Shown here piece after piece: positions 7,551 through 16,131 of a stretch of DNA of 64,000 bases; position 1 is the first letter of the stretch; each line of letters starts with the position of its first letter. This DNA comes from JAXLSZ01 sp046330315. Lineage in GTDB: Bacteria; Actinomycetota; Thermoleophilia; Solirubrobacterales; 70-9. Under the pieces are notes generated by a model. That model was not told the DNA's origin, searched no databases, and saw only the letters and a program-made list of their open reading frames with translations. The stretch is taken from assembly GCA_046330315.1 (NCBI GenBank), contig JAXLSZ010000009.1, positions 1 through 64,000 on the forward strand, given 5' to 3'. The translations under genes and the position numbers were made by a program.

Positions 7551-8531
7551 TCAGCCGGCGGCGGCCCTGGCCTGGCGCTCGCGCAGGACCCGCTTCCTCG
7601 TCCTGTAGAAGCGGATCGACTTCGAGAAGTTGCGCCGCATCCCCGCCAGCCTGCTCTCCCGGGGCAGCTCGAACCCGCCCACCAGCCGGTGGGGGATCAG
7701 GGCCCAGTCGCCCCCCTCGCGCACGAGGTCGCCGCGCACCTGGAAGTTCTCCTGCCAGCGGAAGTCCGGACCGTGCGAGTGGGCGACCAGGCAGGCCGGG
7801 CCCTCGGCAAGGGGCAGCCCGGCCGGGTCCCGGCCGACCCCGATCCGCCCCTTGGAGCGGTCGGGAGCCGGGCTGACCCGGACCGCGAGAGGAAAGCCGT
7901 CGGGCGCCTCCCAGGCGAGCACCGCACTCGGGTGGCGCGACCCGAGCTCCTCGATCCGGCGATCCCATGCCACCGGCTCCGGCGAGGGGGCGGGGTGGGG
8001 CTCGTCGGGCTCCTCGGAGTGCCCGGAGCGGACCTCCTCCATGTGGGAGTCGAGCAGGACCGGCTCCGCGGCGAAGTCGCCGCCCTCCCAGACGAAGACC
8101 CGCTCGGGGCGGACCCTGATGTAGATCCGCTCGAAGTACCACCCGAACAGCCCCTCGAGGATCCTCGGCGGCATCATCTCCCGGGTGGCCGGGAGCTTTC
8201 GCGCCGACTCGCGCCGGTAGCGCTCGCGGTTGGCGGCGAGATCGGCATCGTCGATCTCCGCGGTCCCCTGGACCAGCACCCGCTTCGCCGTTTCCAGCCC
8301 CGAGCCGGTGGGGTCGGAGAAGAGCATCGCCACATGGGGGTTGCGGCGGGCGTCCTCGGCCTTCTTCGGGTAGCCGACTCCGGTCGAGACCTCGATCGCC
8401 GGGGCGCCGTCCGTGTAGTAGGGCGTCAGCGGCCAGACGATCGGCCGCCCGCGGGTGTCGAGGGTGGCGAACTCGGTGGTGATGAAGCGGGCGAAGACGT
8501 CGCGCACGTCCCGTGGCAGCAGCGCGGTCAT
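7551..8531 (-). CDS. Pyridoxamine 5'-phosphate oxidase-like (FMN/F420 split-barrel) protein
   Basis: The 326 residues start at ATG 8531. The first 150 form a split-barrel flavin domain: FITTEFATLDTRGRPIVWPL, then VGYPKKAEDARRNPHVAML, then GTAEIDDADLAANRERYRRE. A second region (about 185-310) resembles a further barrel or a domain fused in some actinobacterial nitroreductase-like proteins. The substrate is unknown; actinobacterial members often bind F420 or biliverdin. It lies downstream of the NUDIX gene on the same strand. Confidence 0.75.
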   Translation of the reverse strand: MTALLPRDVRDVFARFITTEFATLDTRGRPIVWPLTPYYTDGAPAIEVSTGVGYPKKAEDARRNPHVAMLFSDPTGSGLETAKRVLVQGTAEIDDADLAANRERYRRESARKLPATREMMPPRILEGLFGWYFERIYIRVRPERVFVWEGGDFAAEPVLLDSHMEEVRSGHSEEPDEPHPAPSPEPVAWDRRIEELGSRHPSAVLAWEAPDGFPLAVRVSPAPDRSKGRIGVGRDPAGLPLAEGPACLVAHSHGPDFRWQENFQVRGDLVREGGDWALIPHRLVGGFELPRESRLAGMRRNFSKSIRFYRTRKRVLRERQARAAAG

Positions 8532-8544
8532 CGCCGCAAACCTA

Positions 8545-8630
8545 CCGCGCCGGGCAGCCCGCCGGCGCCCCCGGGGCCGGGGCGGGAGCCGCGCCGGGCA
8601 GCCCGTCGGCGCCGGGGCCGGGGCGGGAGG
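8545..8630. repeat. Two-copy tandem repeat, about 43 nt
   Basis: CCGCGCCGGGCAGCCCG-type units occur at 8545-8588 and 8589-8630, differing by one substitution and a two-base gap. They fill most of the interval between the NUDIX stop and the PNPOx-like start. Confidence 0.8.
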
Positions 8631-8659
8631 GAGGGCGAGGCCGGCGAGGTGCCGCTGCG

Positions 8660-9301
8660 TCAGCCCGGGTAGCCGGGGTCACCGGGAAGAACCAGCTCGG
8701 GCTCATCGCGGGTGCCGATCAGCTTCGGGAGGACCGGCTCCACCACGGACCCGCGGGCCGCCGCGAGCGCCTCCTCGGCGGTCGCGAAGGCGTCGAGGCT
8801 CTCGAGCTGTTTGACGGTCGGGAAGGCGAGGTGAAGCTCGTCGGCGGCGCTCGCCTCGAGTGCGGCGCGCGGCGCGAACCAGGCGGCGTCCACGGTCTCC
8901 CGCCCGTCGGGGCGCGGCGGGGCGTGGGCTGGGGCCAGGGCCAGGTAGAACCAGGCGTCGAACCTCGTCTTCACGAACTCCGGGGTGATCCAGCGGCAGA
9001 AGAGGACCAGCTCCTCACCCTCGGGCAGGGCGATCCCGGCCTCCTCGTCGAGCTCGCGCACCGCGCACGCCCGCAGGCCCTCCTCGCCCTCGCCGTCCTC
9101 GGGATCCACCGCGCCCCCCGGGAAGACCCAGGCCCGCGGCATGAAGGAGGCGCGGTGGCTGCGCTGCACGAGCAGAACCTCCGTGCCCCGGTCGGAGTGC
9201 TTTCCGCCGCGGCGCAGGAGCACCACCGAGGCGGCGGGCCGGGGGGTCGAGGGCTCGCCTGCGTTGAAGGCCTCGGCGGGCCCCGGTGGTGGCTCTCCCA
9301 T
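8660..9301 (-). CDS. NUDIX hydrolase
   Basis: The 213-residue protein carries a NUDIX box at about residues 63-90: GGAVDPEDGEGEEGLRAC then AVRELDEEAGI, matching the G...REXXEE pattern that binds the divalent metal. A basic RSHRASFMPRAWVFPGG precedes it. Length and the C-terminal EPELVLPGDPGYPG resemble NUDT19-type CoA or nucleotide pyrophosphatases, but the substrate is not readable. Divergent from rubredoxin across about 63 nt. Confidence 0.88.
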   Translation of the reverse strand: MGEPPPGPAEAFNAGEPSTPRPAASVVLLRRGGKHSDRGTEVLLVQRSHRASFMPRAWVFPGGAVDPEDGEGEEGLRACAVRELDEEAGIALPEGEELVLFCRWITPEFVKTRFDAWFYLALAPAHAPPRPDGRETVDAAWFAPRAALEASAADELHLAFPTVKQLESLDAFATAEEALAAARGSVVEPVLPKLIGTRDEPELVLPGDPGYPG

Positions 9302-9364
9302 CGCCCCAGACTAAGGGAAGCGGGTGCGCGCCTCCGTCGCCTCCTTGTCTATTCTTCCGGCCCG

Positions 9365-9547
9365 ATGGAGTCCTCGTCCGCCCAGCTTTGGATCTGCACC
9401 TCCTGCGGGTTCATCTACGACCCCGCCGAGGGCGACCCGGACGCCGGCGTGCCGCCGGGCACCGCCTTCGAGGACATCCCCGAGGACTGGTTCTGCCCGG
9501 TCTGCGGCGCCCGCAAGTCGGAGTTCGAGCCCTACACCGAGGGCTGA
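9365..9547 (+). CDS. Rubredoxin
   Basis: The 60-residue protein has two CxxCG-type knuckles: ICTSCGFIYDPAEGDPDAG and DWFCPVCGARKSEFE, four Cys for one Fe. Spacing and the intervening PPGTAFEDIPEDW match canonical rubredoxins. It starts at ATG 9365, after a possible -10 TATTCT, so the leader is short. It carries electrons in the cytoplasm, often to alkane hydroxylases or in oxygen defence. The partner is not obvious here. Confidence 0.95.
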   Translation: MESSSAQLWICTSCGFIYDPAEGDPDAGVPPGTAFEDIPEDWFCPVCGARKSEFEPYTEG

Positions 9548-9553
9548 GGCGGT

Positions 9554-9621
9554 CGGGGGCGCTCACCGTCGAGGGCGCGCTCCCGCCCGGGGCGCTCAGC
9601 TGTCGAGGGCGCGTTCCCGCC
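9554..9621. repeat. Two-copy 34-nt tandem repeat duplicating the DUF4349 gene end
   Basis: Copies at 9554-9587 and 9588-9621 differ at a few positions. The right copy contains the reverse-strand TGA and last codons (RERALDS) of the 9596-10804 gene; the left copy lies beyond that stop. Confidence 0.85.
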
Positions 9622-10804
9622 GGGCGCGGACCCAGGCGCGCCGGCCGAGCCAGGCCGCAAGCGCCAGCAGGGCGATCGGCCCCAGCAAGGCCAGGCCGAT
9701 CAGCGCGACTCCGCCCGCCACCGTGAGGATCCTGCCGGCCTCCCGCAGGGCGTCGCCCACGCCCCAGCTCCCGTCCCCTTCGGACGCGACCGGCAGCTGG
9801 TCGCCGGTCGCGATCTCCAGCGACACCCTGGAGAAGTTGGCGCGCCGGCGCAGGTCGTTGAAGGAGGCGCGCAGGGCGGCGATCCGCCTGCGCTGGAAGC
9901 GCAGCTGGGCCTTCACGGCTTGCCGCTCGGCGTCGGTGCTCGCCGCGGCGAGCTGCTTGAGCAGGCCCTCCACCTCCGCCCTCGCGTCGCGAAGGTGCTC
10001 GCCGACGGAAACCGTGGGGGCGGTGATGTCCAGCGTGCTCTCCGAGCGGGAGCGCACCTCGCCGATCGACGACAGGTCGGCCAGGGCCGCACCGAGGCGG
10101 TCGCTGGGCACGAGGAGCGAGAACTCGGCCCCGGCCTCTCCCGAGGCCCCGTCGCGGATCGAGGAGCTGAGGACGATCCCGTCGTAGCGCCCGACAGTCT
10201 CGAAGACCCGGTCTGCCGCCGGCTGCACGCCCTCGGGGTCGGTGCCGAGGACGATCTGCGCCGAGCGCTCGACCGCGCGGTGGCGCTGCCCGGAGGCGAA
10301 GGGGCCGCTGGCGCTCGTCGGGGCGCCGGCGCCGGAGGTGATTCCCGCGGCGCCGGAGTCCGCCGCCGCGCCGGCCTTCGGGGCTGCGGCCTCGCCGCTC
10401 GCGGAGGGCCGGACGACGGCGCCGCCCCCGCTTCCGACGACGGCGTCTCCCCCGTTTCCGCCGCCCGGCCCGTCGAGCGAGACCAAGGCGGTGGCCACCG
10501 CGATCGCACCCAGCGCGGCCGCCCCGGCGGGCAGCAGTCCGCGGCGCGGAGGAACCTCGCCAAGCCGGGCGAGCAGGCCCGCCAGGCCGCCACGGCGGCC
10601 GCCGAACCCCTCGGCGGCCTTGGCGTCGAGGCTGGCGGCGAAGTCCGGGCTCGGCGTGGACCGCAGCCCCCGCAGTTCCCTCGCCAGCGCCGCCAGGTCG
10701 GCGAGGTCGGGATCGACCGGCTTCCCGGCGAGCCCCGCCTCCAGCGCCTCCAGCTCCCGCTCGATCGCGGGGTCCGGCGCGAGGTCGTCTCTACGGAGCT
10801 TCAT
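9596..10804 (-). CDS. DUF4349 membrane protein, probable anti-sigma partner
   Basis: The 402-residue protein has an N-terminal cytoplasmic segment of about 95 residues, a transmembrane helix (LPAGAAALGAIAVATALVS), a Ser/Ala/Gly-rich linker, and a DUF4349 domain (AVERSAQIVLGTDPEGVQ, then FETVGRYDGIVLSSSI). A coiled coil (about 275-320) and a C-terminal transmembrane helix (VALIGLALLGPIALLALAAW) follow. It overlaps the ECF sigma gene by 14 nt, an arrangement typical of sigma/anti-sigma pairs. The anti-sigma role is inference from that overlap. Confidence 0.8.
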   Translation of the reverse strand: MKLRRDDLAPDPAIERELEALEAGLAGKPVDPDLADLAALARELRGLRSTPSPDFAASLDAKAAEGFGGRRGGLAGLLARLGEVPPRRGLLPAGAAALGAIAVATALVSLDGPGGGNGGDAVVGSGGGAVVRPSASGEAAAPKAGAAADSGAAGITSGAGAPTSASGPFASGQRHRAVERSAQIVLGTDPEGVQPAADRVFETVGRYDGIVLSSSIRDGASGEAGAEFSLLVPSDRLGAALADLSSIGEVRSRSESTLDITAPTVSVGEHLRDARAEVEGLLKQLAAASTDAERQAVKAQLRFQRRRIAALRASFNDLRRRANFSRVSLEIATGDQLPVASEGDGSWGVGDALREAGRILTVAGGVALIGLALLGPIALLALAAWLGRRAWVRARRERALDS

Positions 10805-11324
10805 CGAGCACCTCCCTCAGCTTGGCCACGGCGCGGTGCAGGCGGGTGCCGGCGTTGCTCTCGCTGATCCGCAGCGTCTCGGCGATCTCCGCGTTCGAGA
10901 GCCCGGCGAAGAACTTCAGCGAGACCAGCTCGCGGTCCCGGGAGCCCAGGCGCCCGAGCGCGACCCGCAGGGCATGTCGGCGCTCGCTCCCCTCGGCCAG
11001 CTCGGGCGCGCCGGGGGAGGGGTCGGCCGGCTCGGCCACCAGGTTCGCCCCGCGGGCCCGGCGCCGCAGCTCGTCGAGCGCCGCGTTGCGTGCGATCCCG
11101 AAGATCCAGGCGCGCGCACTGCCGCGTTCCGGATCGAACCGGGAGCGCTTTCGGTAGGCGCGCTCGAAGGCGGTCGCCGTGACGTCCTCGGCCGCGGAGC
11201 GGTCGCGCAGGATGCCCGCGACGTAGGCGTGGACGTCGTCGCGGCTGGCGCGGTAGAGGCGCTCGAAGGCGAAGTCGGCGTCGCCGGGCATGTCTCTCGC
11301 AGGTGCGACCAGGGTCTGGCTCAC
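10791..11324 (-). CDS. ECF-type RNA polymerase sigma factor
   Basis: From GTG 11324 the product has 177 residues; ATG 11291 is also possible. Region 2 is clear (FERLYRASRDDVHAYVAGIL, then DRSAAEDVTATAFERAYRK) with ARAWIFGIARNAALDELRRR. Region 4 follows (LGSRDRELVSLKFFAGLSNA, then EIAETLRISESNAGTRLHRA). The stop lies inside the start of the DUF4349 gene, so the pair is co-translated and likely forms a membrane-linked regulatory unit. The regulon is unknown. Confidence 0.9.
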   Translation of the reverse strand: MSQTLVAPARDMPGDADFAFERLYRASRDDVHAYVAGILRDRSAAEDVTATAFERAYRKRSRFDPERGSARAWIFGIARNAALDELRRRARGANLVAEPADPSPGAPELAEGSERRHALRVALGRLGSRDRELVSLKFFAGLSNAEIAETLRISESNAGTRLHRAVAKLREVLDEAP

Positions 11325-11505
11325 ATCCCCACTACGTCGCGGCACACGATCCGTCACACCCGAGTATCGGCGGCGGTGACAGCTTTGCGCCATTTCGCCA
11401 TCGGCTCTGCAACCCAGGGCGCGCACCGCGCCGCAGGGCGGCGAGACGCCCCTACCGTCGCGGCGCGGCGGCTATCTGCCGCGGAAAGCTATCGAGGAGG
11501 AGCCG

Positions 11506-12594
11506 ATGGTCGCACCACATGAAGTCCGCAACGGGGCGAGGTCGCGGGCCCCCGGCCTGCGGGTGGCGCTGGATCTGGGCCTGCGGGTTGCGGTCGGGGC
11601 GGGCCTGCGGGTTGCGGTCGGGGCGGGCCTGCGGGTTGTGTTCGGGGCGGGTCTGCGGGTGGCGGTGGCCGCGGGCATGCTCGCGGCGCTGCCGGTTGTG
11701 GCCCTCCCCGCTTCGGCGTTCGCCGCGCAGCGCGCGCCGGGCGGGCCGGCCTACGTCGCGCTCGGCGACTCCTACTCCTCCGGCCCGCTGATCCCCTTCC
11801 CGACCGGCCCGCCCGGCTGCCTGCGCTCGGACTTCAACTACCCCCACCTGGTCGCCGCCCGGCTCGGTGTCCCGCTCACCGATCGGACCTGCAGCGGAGC
11901 GCGGACCGCCGACATGTGGCGCCCACGCGAGCTGTTCGACGGCGAGACGGTCGGGCCCCAGCTCGGCGCCCTCGGCAGGTCCACCTCGCTGGTGTCGCTG
12001 ACCATCGGCGGGAACGACGCCGGCTTCTCCGAGGTCCTGCTCTCCTGCCTGACCGCGGACCCTGACGACGCACCCTGCCGCCGCCGCTACCTGCGGGGCG
12101 GGCGCGACCTGCTCGCCGAGCGGGCCGCGAGGGTTGCCCCCGCGGTCGCTGCGGTCCTGCGGGAGGTGCGACGGCGCGCGCCGCGGGCGGAGGTGTTCCT
12201 GCTCGACTACCCCTCGCTGCTGCCCGCACGGGGCGGCGGCTGCTGGCCCCTGCTGCCGCTGGCCGCGGCCGACGTCGGCTACCTGCGCTCGGTCGGCGCC
12301 CGCCTCAACGCGGCGCTGGCGGGCGCTGCCCGGGCGGGCGGGGCTCACCTGGTGCGCTGGTCGAACGCGGCCGCCGGGCACGACGCCTGCGCGCCCTCGC
12401 GGGCCCGCTGGGTCGAGCCGCTCCTGCCGGGCCGGCTCGCGGCCCCGGCCCACCCCAACGAGCGCGGGATGCGCGGCGCGGCACGGGCGCTGCTGGGGGC
12501 GATCGCGGTCGCCGGGCCTCAGGCCGCCTCGGCCAGCGGCGCCGGAGCCGGTGCCCCGCCCGGCGCGGTCCTCGCGCCCGCCCCGCTCCCGTAG
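11506..12594 (+). CDS. Secreted GDSL/SGNH hydrolase with repeat-expanded N-terminus
   Basis: The product has 362 residues. The signal peptide is preceded by five in-frame copies of an 8-residue unit like GLRVAVGA. The mature enzyme has the SGNH blocks: ALGDSYSSG with the nucleophile Ser, SLTIGGNDAGF with Gly/Asn, and AHPNERG with the His. Cys spacing resembles the secreted SEST-type lipases and esterases of actinobacteria. The 3' end overlaps the convergent bioA 3' end by 76 nt, so both reading frames are used there. Confidence 0.87.
   Translation: MVAPHEVRNGARSRAPGLRVALDLGLRVAVGAGLRVAVGAGLRVVFGAGLRVAVAAGMLAALPVVALPASAFAAQRAPGGPAYVALGDSYSSGPLIPFPTGPPGCLRSDFNYPHLVAARLGVPLTDRTCSGARTADMWRPRELFDGETVGPQLGALGRSTSLVSLTIGGNDAGFSEVLLSCLTADPDDAPCRRRYLRGGRDLLAERAARVAPAVAAVLREVRRRAPRAEVFLLDYPSLLPARGGGCWPLLPLAAADVGYLRSVGARLNAALAGAARAGGAHLVRWSNAAAGHDACAPSRARWVEPLLPGRLAAPAHPNERGMRGAARALLGAIAVAGPQAASASGAGAGAPPGAVLAPAPLP
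11554..11673. repeat. 24-nt in-frame tandem repeat, five copies
   Basis: Units at 11554, 11578, 11602, 11626 and 11650 follow the pattern GGCCTGCGGGTTGCGGTC plus six bases. The second and third are identical. They encode the repeated n-region of the secreted hydrolase signal peptide. Confidence 0.9.
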
Positions 12595-13874
12595 GCCGAG
12601 CGGTGCGCTGCCTCGATCGACTCGGCGGTGATCGCGACCAGGCGGCGGAGCTCGCCGGGGTCGATCGCCAGGGGCGGCATCAGCACGACGACGTCGCCGA
12701 GCGGCCGGATCACCGCGCCACGCTCGCGGGCCTCCAGGGTGACCCGGTGGCCGAGGTGGAGCGAGGGGTCGTGGGTGCCCAGATCAATGCCGGCCATCAG
12801 CCCGCGCCCGCGCACCTCGCGCACCTCCGGCAGCGCCGCCACCTCTCCGAGGGTCTCCCAGAGCAGCCGGATCTTCGGCTCGAGGCTCTCCAGGGTGCGC
12901 TCGCGCTCGAAGACGTCGAGGTTCGCCAGCGCCGCGGCGCAGGCCAGCGGGTTGCCGGTGTAGGTGTGGCCGTGGAAGAAGGTGCGGAACTCCTCGTGGG
13001 CCCCGAGGAAGCCCTCGTAGACCTGCTCGGTCGTCATCGTCGCGGCCAGCGGCAGGTAGCCCCCGGTCAGCCCCTTGGCCAGGCAGAGCAGGTCGGGGGA
13101 GACCCCCTCCTGCTCGCAGGCGAACATCGTCCCGGTGCGCCCGAAACCGGTGGCGACCTCGTCGCAGATCAGCAGCGCGCCGTGGCGGTCGCAGAGCTCG
13201 CGGACGCCGCGCAGGTACCCGTCGGGGTGCACGAGGATCCCGGCGGCGCCCTGCACCAGCGGCTCGAGGATCACCGCGGCGATCTCCTCTCCGTGCCTCT
13301 CCAGGGTCTGCTCCATCGCTCCCAGGTCGCCGGGCTCGACCGCGTGGGAGCGGAACAGAAGCGGCCGGTATGTCGAATGGAAGAGGTCTATCCCGCCGAC
13401 CGAGACCGAGCCGATCGTGTCGCCGTGGTAGGCCTCGCGGAGGTGCAGGAAGGAGGTGCGCCGCGCATGCTGGCCGCCCCGCTGGCTGTGGTACTGGAAG
13501 GCGATCTTCAGGGCGATCTCGGTCGCCGTGGATCCCGACTCCGAGAAGAAGGTGCGGGAAAGGCCCGGCGGCGCGATTCCGGCGAGCCGGGCCGCCAGCT
13601 CGGCGGCGCCGGGGTGCGAGAGCCCAAGCATGGTGGTGTGGGCGACCCGGTCGAGCTGCTCGCGCAGCGCCTCGTCGATCCGCGGGTGGCGGTGGCCGTG
13701 GACGTTGCACCACAGCGAGGAGACGCCGTCGATGTAGCGGCGCCCGTCGGAGGCGATCAGGGCGCTGCCGTGGGCCCGCTCGATCACCAGCGGCTCCTCC
13801 TCGACCCATCCCTGCTGCTGGGTGAAGGGGTGCCAGAGGTGCCGGTGGTCCTGCCTCGCGGTCTCGGAGGGCAT
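12519..13874 (-). CDS. bioA: Adenosylmethionine-8-amino-7-oxononanoate aminotransferase
   Basis: The 451-residue start is ATG 13874. It is a class III PLP aminotransferase of the BioA type: HLWHPFTQQQ at the N-terminus, SSLWCNVHGHRHPRID, SESGSTATEIALKIAFQYH, LICDEVATGFGRTG, and the PLP-binding lysine in LLCLAKGLTGGYLPLA. It transfers the amino group from SAM to KAPA to make DAPA in biotin synthesis. It is separated from bioB-F-D by a MarR/MFS pair transcribed the other way. Confidence 0.95.
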   Translation of the reverse strand: MPSETARQDHRHLWHPFTQQQGWVEEEPLVIERAHGSALIASDGRRYIDGVSSLWCNVHGHRHPRIDEALREQLDRVAHTTMLGLSHPGAAELAARLAGIAPPGLSRTFFSESGSTATEIALKIAFQYHSQRGGQHARRTSFLHLREAYHGDTIGSVSVGGIDLFHSTYRPLLFRSHAVEPGDLGAMEQTLERHGEEIAAVILEPLVQGAAGILVHPDGYLRGVRELCDRHGALLICDEVATGFGRTGTMFACEQEGVSPDLLCLAKGLTGGYLPLAATMTTEQVYEGFLGAHEEFRTFFHGHTYTGNPLACAAALANLDVFERERTLESLEPKIRLLWETLGEVAALPEVREVRGRGLMAGIDLGTHDPSLHLGHRVTLEARERGAVIRPLGDVVVLMPPLAIDPGELRRLVAITAESIEAAHRSAYGSGAGARTAPGGAPAPAPLAEAA

Positions 13875-13972
13875 CGGCGCCGAGACTAGATCCCCCTCCG
13901 GCGGGAAGAGAGGGGGACGTTGCGTGAGCGGTCTCACACGAGAATCCTTGCGGATCTGCAACTATTTCTCCC

Positions 13973-14509
13973 ATGCAAGCAACGGCGGCCAAGAAGCGCG
14001 GCCGATCTCCCGGGACCGCGCCGGCCCCCGACGAGACGGCCCTTCGGCTCGGCGCCTTCCTGCGCCACCTCTTCGTCTTCGACCGGGGCAACCAGCTTCG
14101 CGCGATGGAGGAGAGCGGCCTCTCGCTGACCCAGTGCAAGGCGCTGCTCTCGCTCTCCGGCGCCGGCGAGGCGCGGGACGGGCAGTCCTGCCCCGGCAAG
14201 GAGCTCGCCGAGAGCGTCGGCCTCTCGGTGGCGACGATCAGCCGCGCCGTGGACGGGCTGGTCGAGGCGGGCTACGTGACCCGCGTCGAGGACCCCGAGG
14301 ACCGCCGCGTCCGGCGCATCGCGATCACCCCCTCCGGCGAGGAGGTGGTCGGGAGGATCCTCGCCGCCCGCCTGGAGGGTCTGCGCGAGTTCACGGCCAC
14401 CCTCTCGGCGGCCGAGCGGCGCAGGCTCGACTCGGCCCTGGAGAAGCTGATGGAGCGCGACGAGGTCGCCGAGGCCTACGCCGGGCTGCGCCGGCTGGAG
14501 GGCTCGTGA
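13973..14509 (+). CDS. MarR family transcriptional regulator
   Basis: The 178-residue protein has a winged helix-turn-helix of MarR type: SLTQCKALLSLSGAGEA, then ELAESVGLSVATISRAVDGL, then VTRVEDPEDRRVRRIAITPS as the wing. The stop overlaps the GTG start of the MFS transporter (GTGA), so the two are co-translated. It likely represses this pump gene in response to a small molecule. It is divergent from bioA by 98 nt; whether it also affects bioA is unknown. Confidence 0.9.
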   Translation: MQATAAKKRGRSPGTAPAPDETALRLGAFLRHLFVFDRGNQLRAMEESGLSLTQCKALLSLSGAGEARDGQSCPGKELAESVGLSVATISRAVDGLVEAGYVTRVEDPEDRRVRRIAITPSGEEVVGRILAARLEGLREFTATLSAAERRRLDSALEKLMERDEVAEAYAGLRRLEGS

Positions 14510-16107
14510 CCCGCTACCGCCACCTGATCACCGAGGACAACCGCAAGTGGTGGACGCTCGCGGCAATGTGCTTCGCGCTGTTCATGATCATGCTCGACAA
14601 CACCGTGGTCAACGTCGCGCTGCCCTCGATCCAGCGCGACCTCGGAGCCTCGATCGCCGGGCTGGAGTGGACGATCAACGGCTACACCCTCTCCTTCGCG
14701 GTGCTGCTCGCCACCGGCGGGCGGCTCGGCGACATCTTCGGCCGCCGCCGGCTGTTCCTGGCCGGCGTGGTGATCTTCGCGCTCTCCTCGGCGACGGCCG
14801 GGCTGGCCGCGGATTCGACCGCGCTGGTCGCCAGCCGCGTCGTGCAGGGAGTCGGCGCGGCGCTGATGATGCCCGCCACCCTCTCGATCATCACCGACGC
14901 CTTCCCGCCCTCGGAGCGCGGCAAGGCGATGGGCACCTGGGCCGGCGTCTCCGCCCTCGCCCTGGCGGTCGGCCCGGTGCTCGGCGGCTTCCTCACCGAG
15001 CACGTCTCCTGGCGGGCGATCTTCTACCTCAACATCCCGGTCGCGGTGGGCGCCGTGCTCGCGGCGCTGTTCGCGGTGCGCGAGTCGCGCGACACCACGG
15101 TCGGCCGCGATGTCGACTACCTGGGCGTCTCGGCGCTGACCGTCTCGCTCACCGCGCTGATCCTCTCGCTGGTCGAGGGCAACAGCTGGGGCTGGGGCTC
15201 GACCGCGATCGTCGCCCTGCTGGCGACGGCGGTGCTGGCGATGGCCGCCTTCGTCGCGATCGAGCTGCGGGTGCGCTCGCCGATGGTTGAGTTCGGCCTG
15301 CTCGCCGACCGCAACTTCCTCGGCGCCGTGGTGGTCGCGCTGATCATCTCCTTCGGGATGCTCGGGGTCTTCTTCTTCCTCGCCCTCTACATGCAGAACA
15401 TCCTCGGCTACTCGCCGCTGGAGGCGGGGGTGCGCTTCCTGCCCTCGACCCTGATGATCGTCATCGTCGCGCCGGTCGCCGGCCGCCTCGCGGACCGCTT
15501 CGGCCCGCGCTGGCTGATCGCCGGCGGCCTCGCCCTGCTCGCTGCCGCGCTGTTCAGCTTCACCCGCATCCAGACCGACTCCAGCTACACCGACCTGCTG
15601 CCCGGCTTCATGCTGATGGGGATCGGCATCGCCCTGACCATGTCGCCGATGACCAGCGCCGCGATGAACGCGGTGCCGGTCCAGAAGGCGGGGATCGCCT
15701 CGGGGATCCTCTCGACCTTCCGGATGGTCGGCGGCAGCCTCGGAGTGGCCGTCACCGGAGCGATCTTCCAGGCCACCTCCGGCCCCAAGCTGGACAGCCT
15801 GCTGGCCGGCTCCGGCATCTCCGCCGCCCAGCGCTCCCAGCTCGCCGATGGGCTGGGCAGCGGCGGCAGCAAGCAGATGCTCGCCGCGCTGCCGCCCGAG
15901 CAGGCCCGCGTCGCCATGGACGCCGCCCGCGAGGCCTTCGTATACGCGCTCAGCAACGCGATGGCCGTATCGGGCTTCGTCGCCCTGGCCGGGGTCGCCG
16001 TCGCCGTCGCCGCGATCCGCACCCGCCGGGGCGCGGCGGGCACCGGGGCCTCGGAGGCCGCCGTCGCCCCGGCCGGCGCCGAGGTCGCGGCGCGAGAGGC
16101 CGTCTGA
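14506..16107 (+). CDS. MFS drug-efflux transporter, DHA2 (EmrB/QacA) type
   Basis: The GTG start overlaps the MarR stop and gives 533 residues. Motifs fit a 14-helix proton antiporter: FMIMLDNTVVNVALPSIQRD in helix 1, GGRLGDIFGRRRLFL between helices 2 and 3, VGPVLGGFLTEHVSWRAIFY as motif C. The membrane protein likely exports hydrophobic drugs or a metabolite. The C-terminus is an Ala-rich cytoplasmic tail. Confidence 0.92.
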   Translation: MTRYRHLITEDNRKWWTLAAMCFALFMIMLDNTVVNVALPSIQRDLGASIAGLEWTINGYTLSFAVLLATGGRLGDIFGRRRLFLAGVVIFALSSATAGLAADSTALVASRVVQGVGAALMMPATLSIITDAFPPSERGKAMGTWAGVSALALAVGPVLGGFLTEHVSWRAIFYLNIPVAVGAVLAALFAVRESRDTTVGRDVDYLGVSALTVSLTALILSLVEGNSWGWGSTAIVALLATAVLAMAAFVAIELRVRSPMVEFGLLADRNFLGAVVVALIISFGMLGVFFFLALYMQNILGYSPLEAGVRFLPSTLMIVIVAPVAGRLADRFGPRWLIAGGLALLAAALFSFTRIQTDSSYTDLLPGFMLMGIGIALTMSPMTSAAMNAVPVQKAGIASGILSTFRMVGGSLGVAVTGAIFQATSGPKLDSLLAGSGISAAQRSQLADGLGSGGSKQMLAALPPEQARVAMDAAREAFVYALSNAMAVSGFVALAGVAVAVAAIRTRRGAAGTGASEAAVAPAGAEVAAREAV

Positions 16108-16131
16108 GAGGCGCCGCCCCCGGGGCTCGGG

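Noticed and set aside
11452..12453. Reverse-strand protein overlapping the GDSL hydrolase
   Set aside because: It has low-complexity Arg/Pro composition and no motifs, whereas the forward frame has all SGNH blocks.
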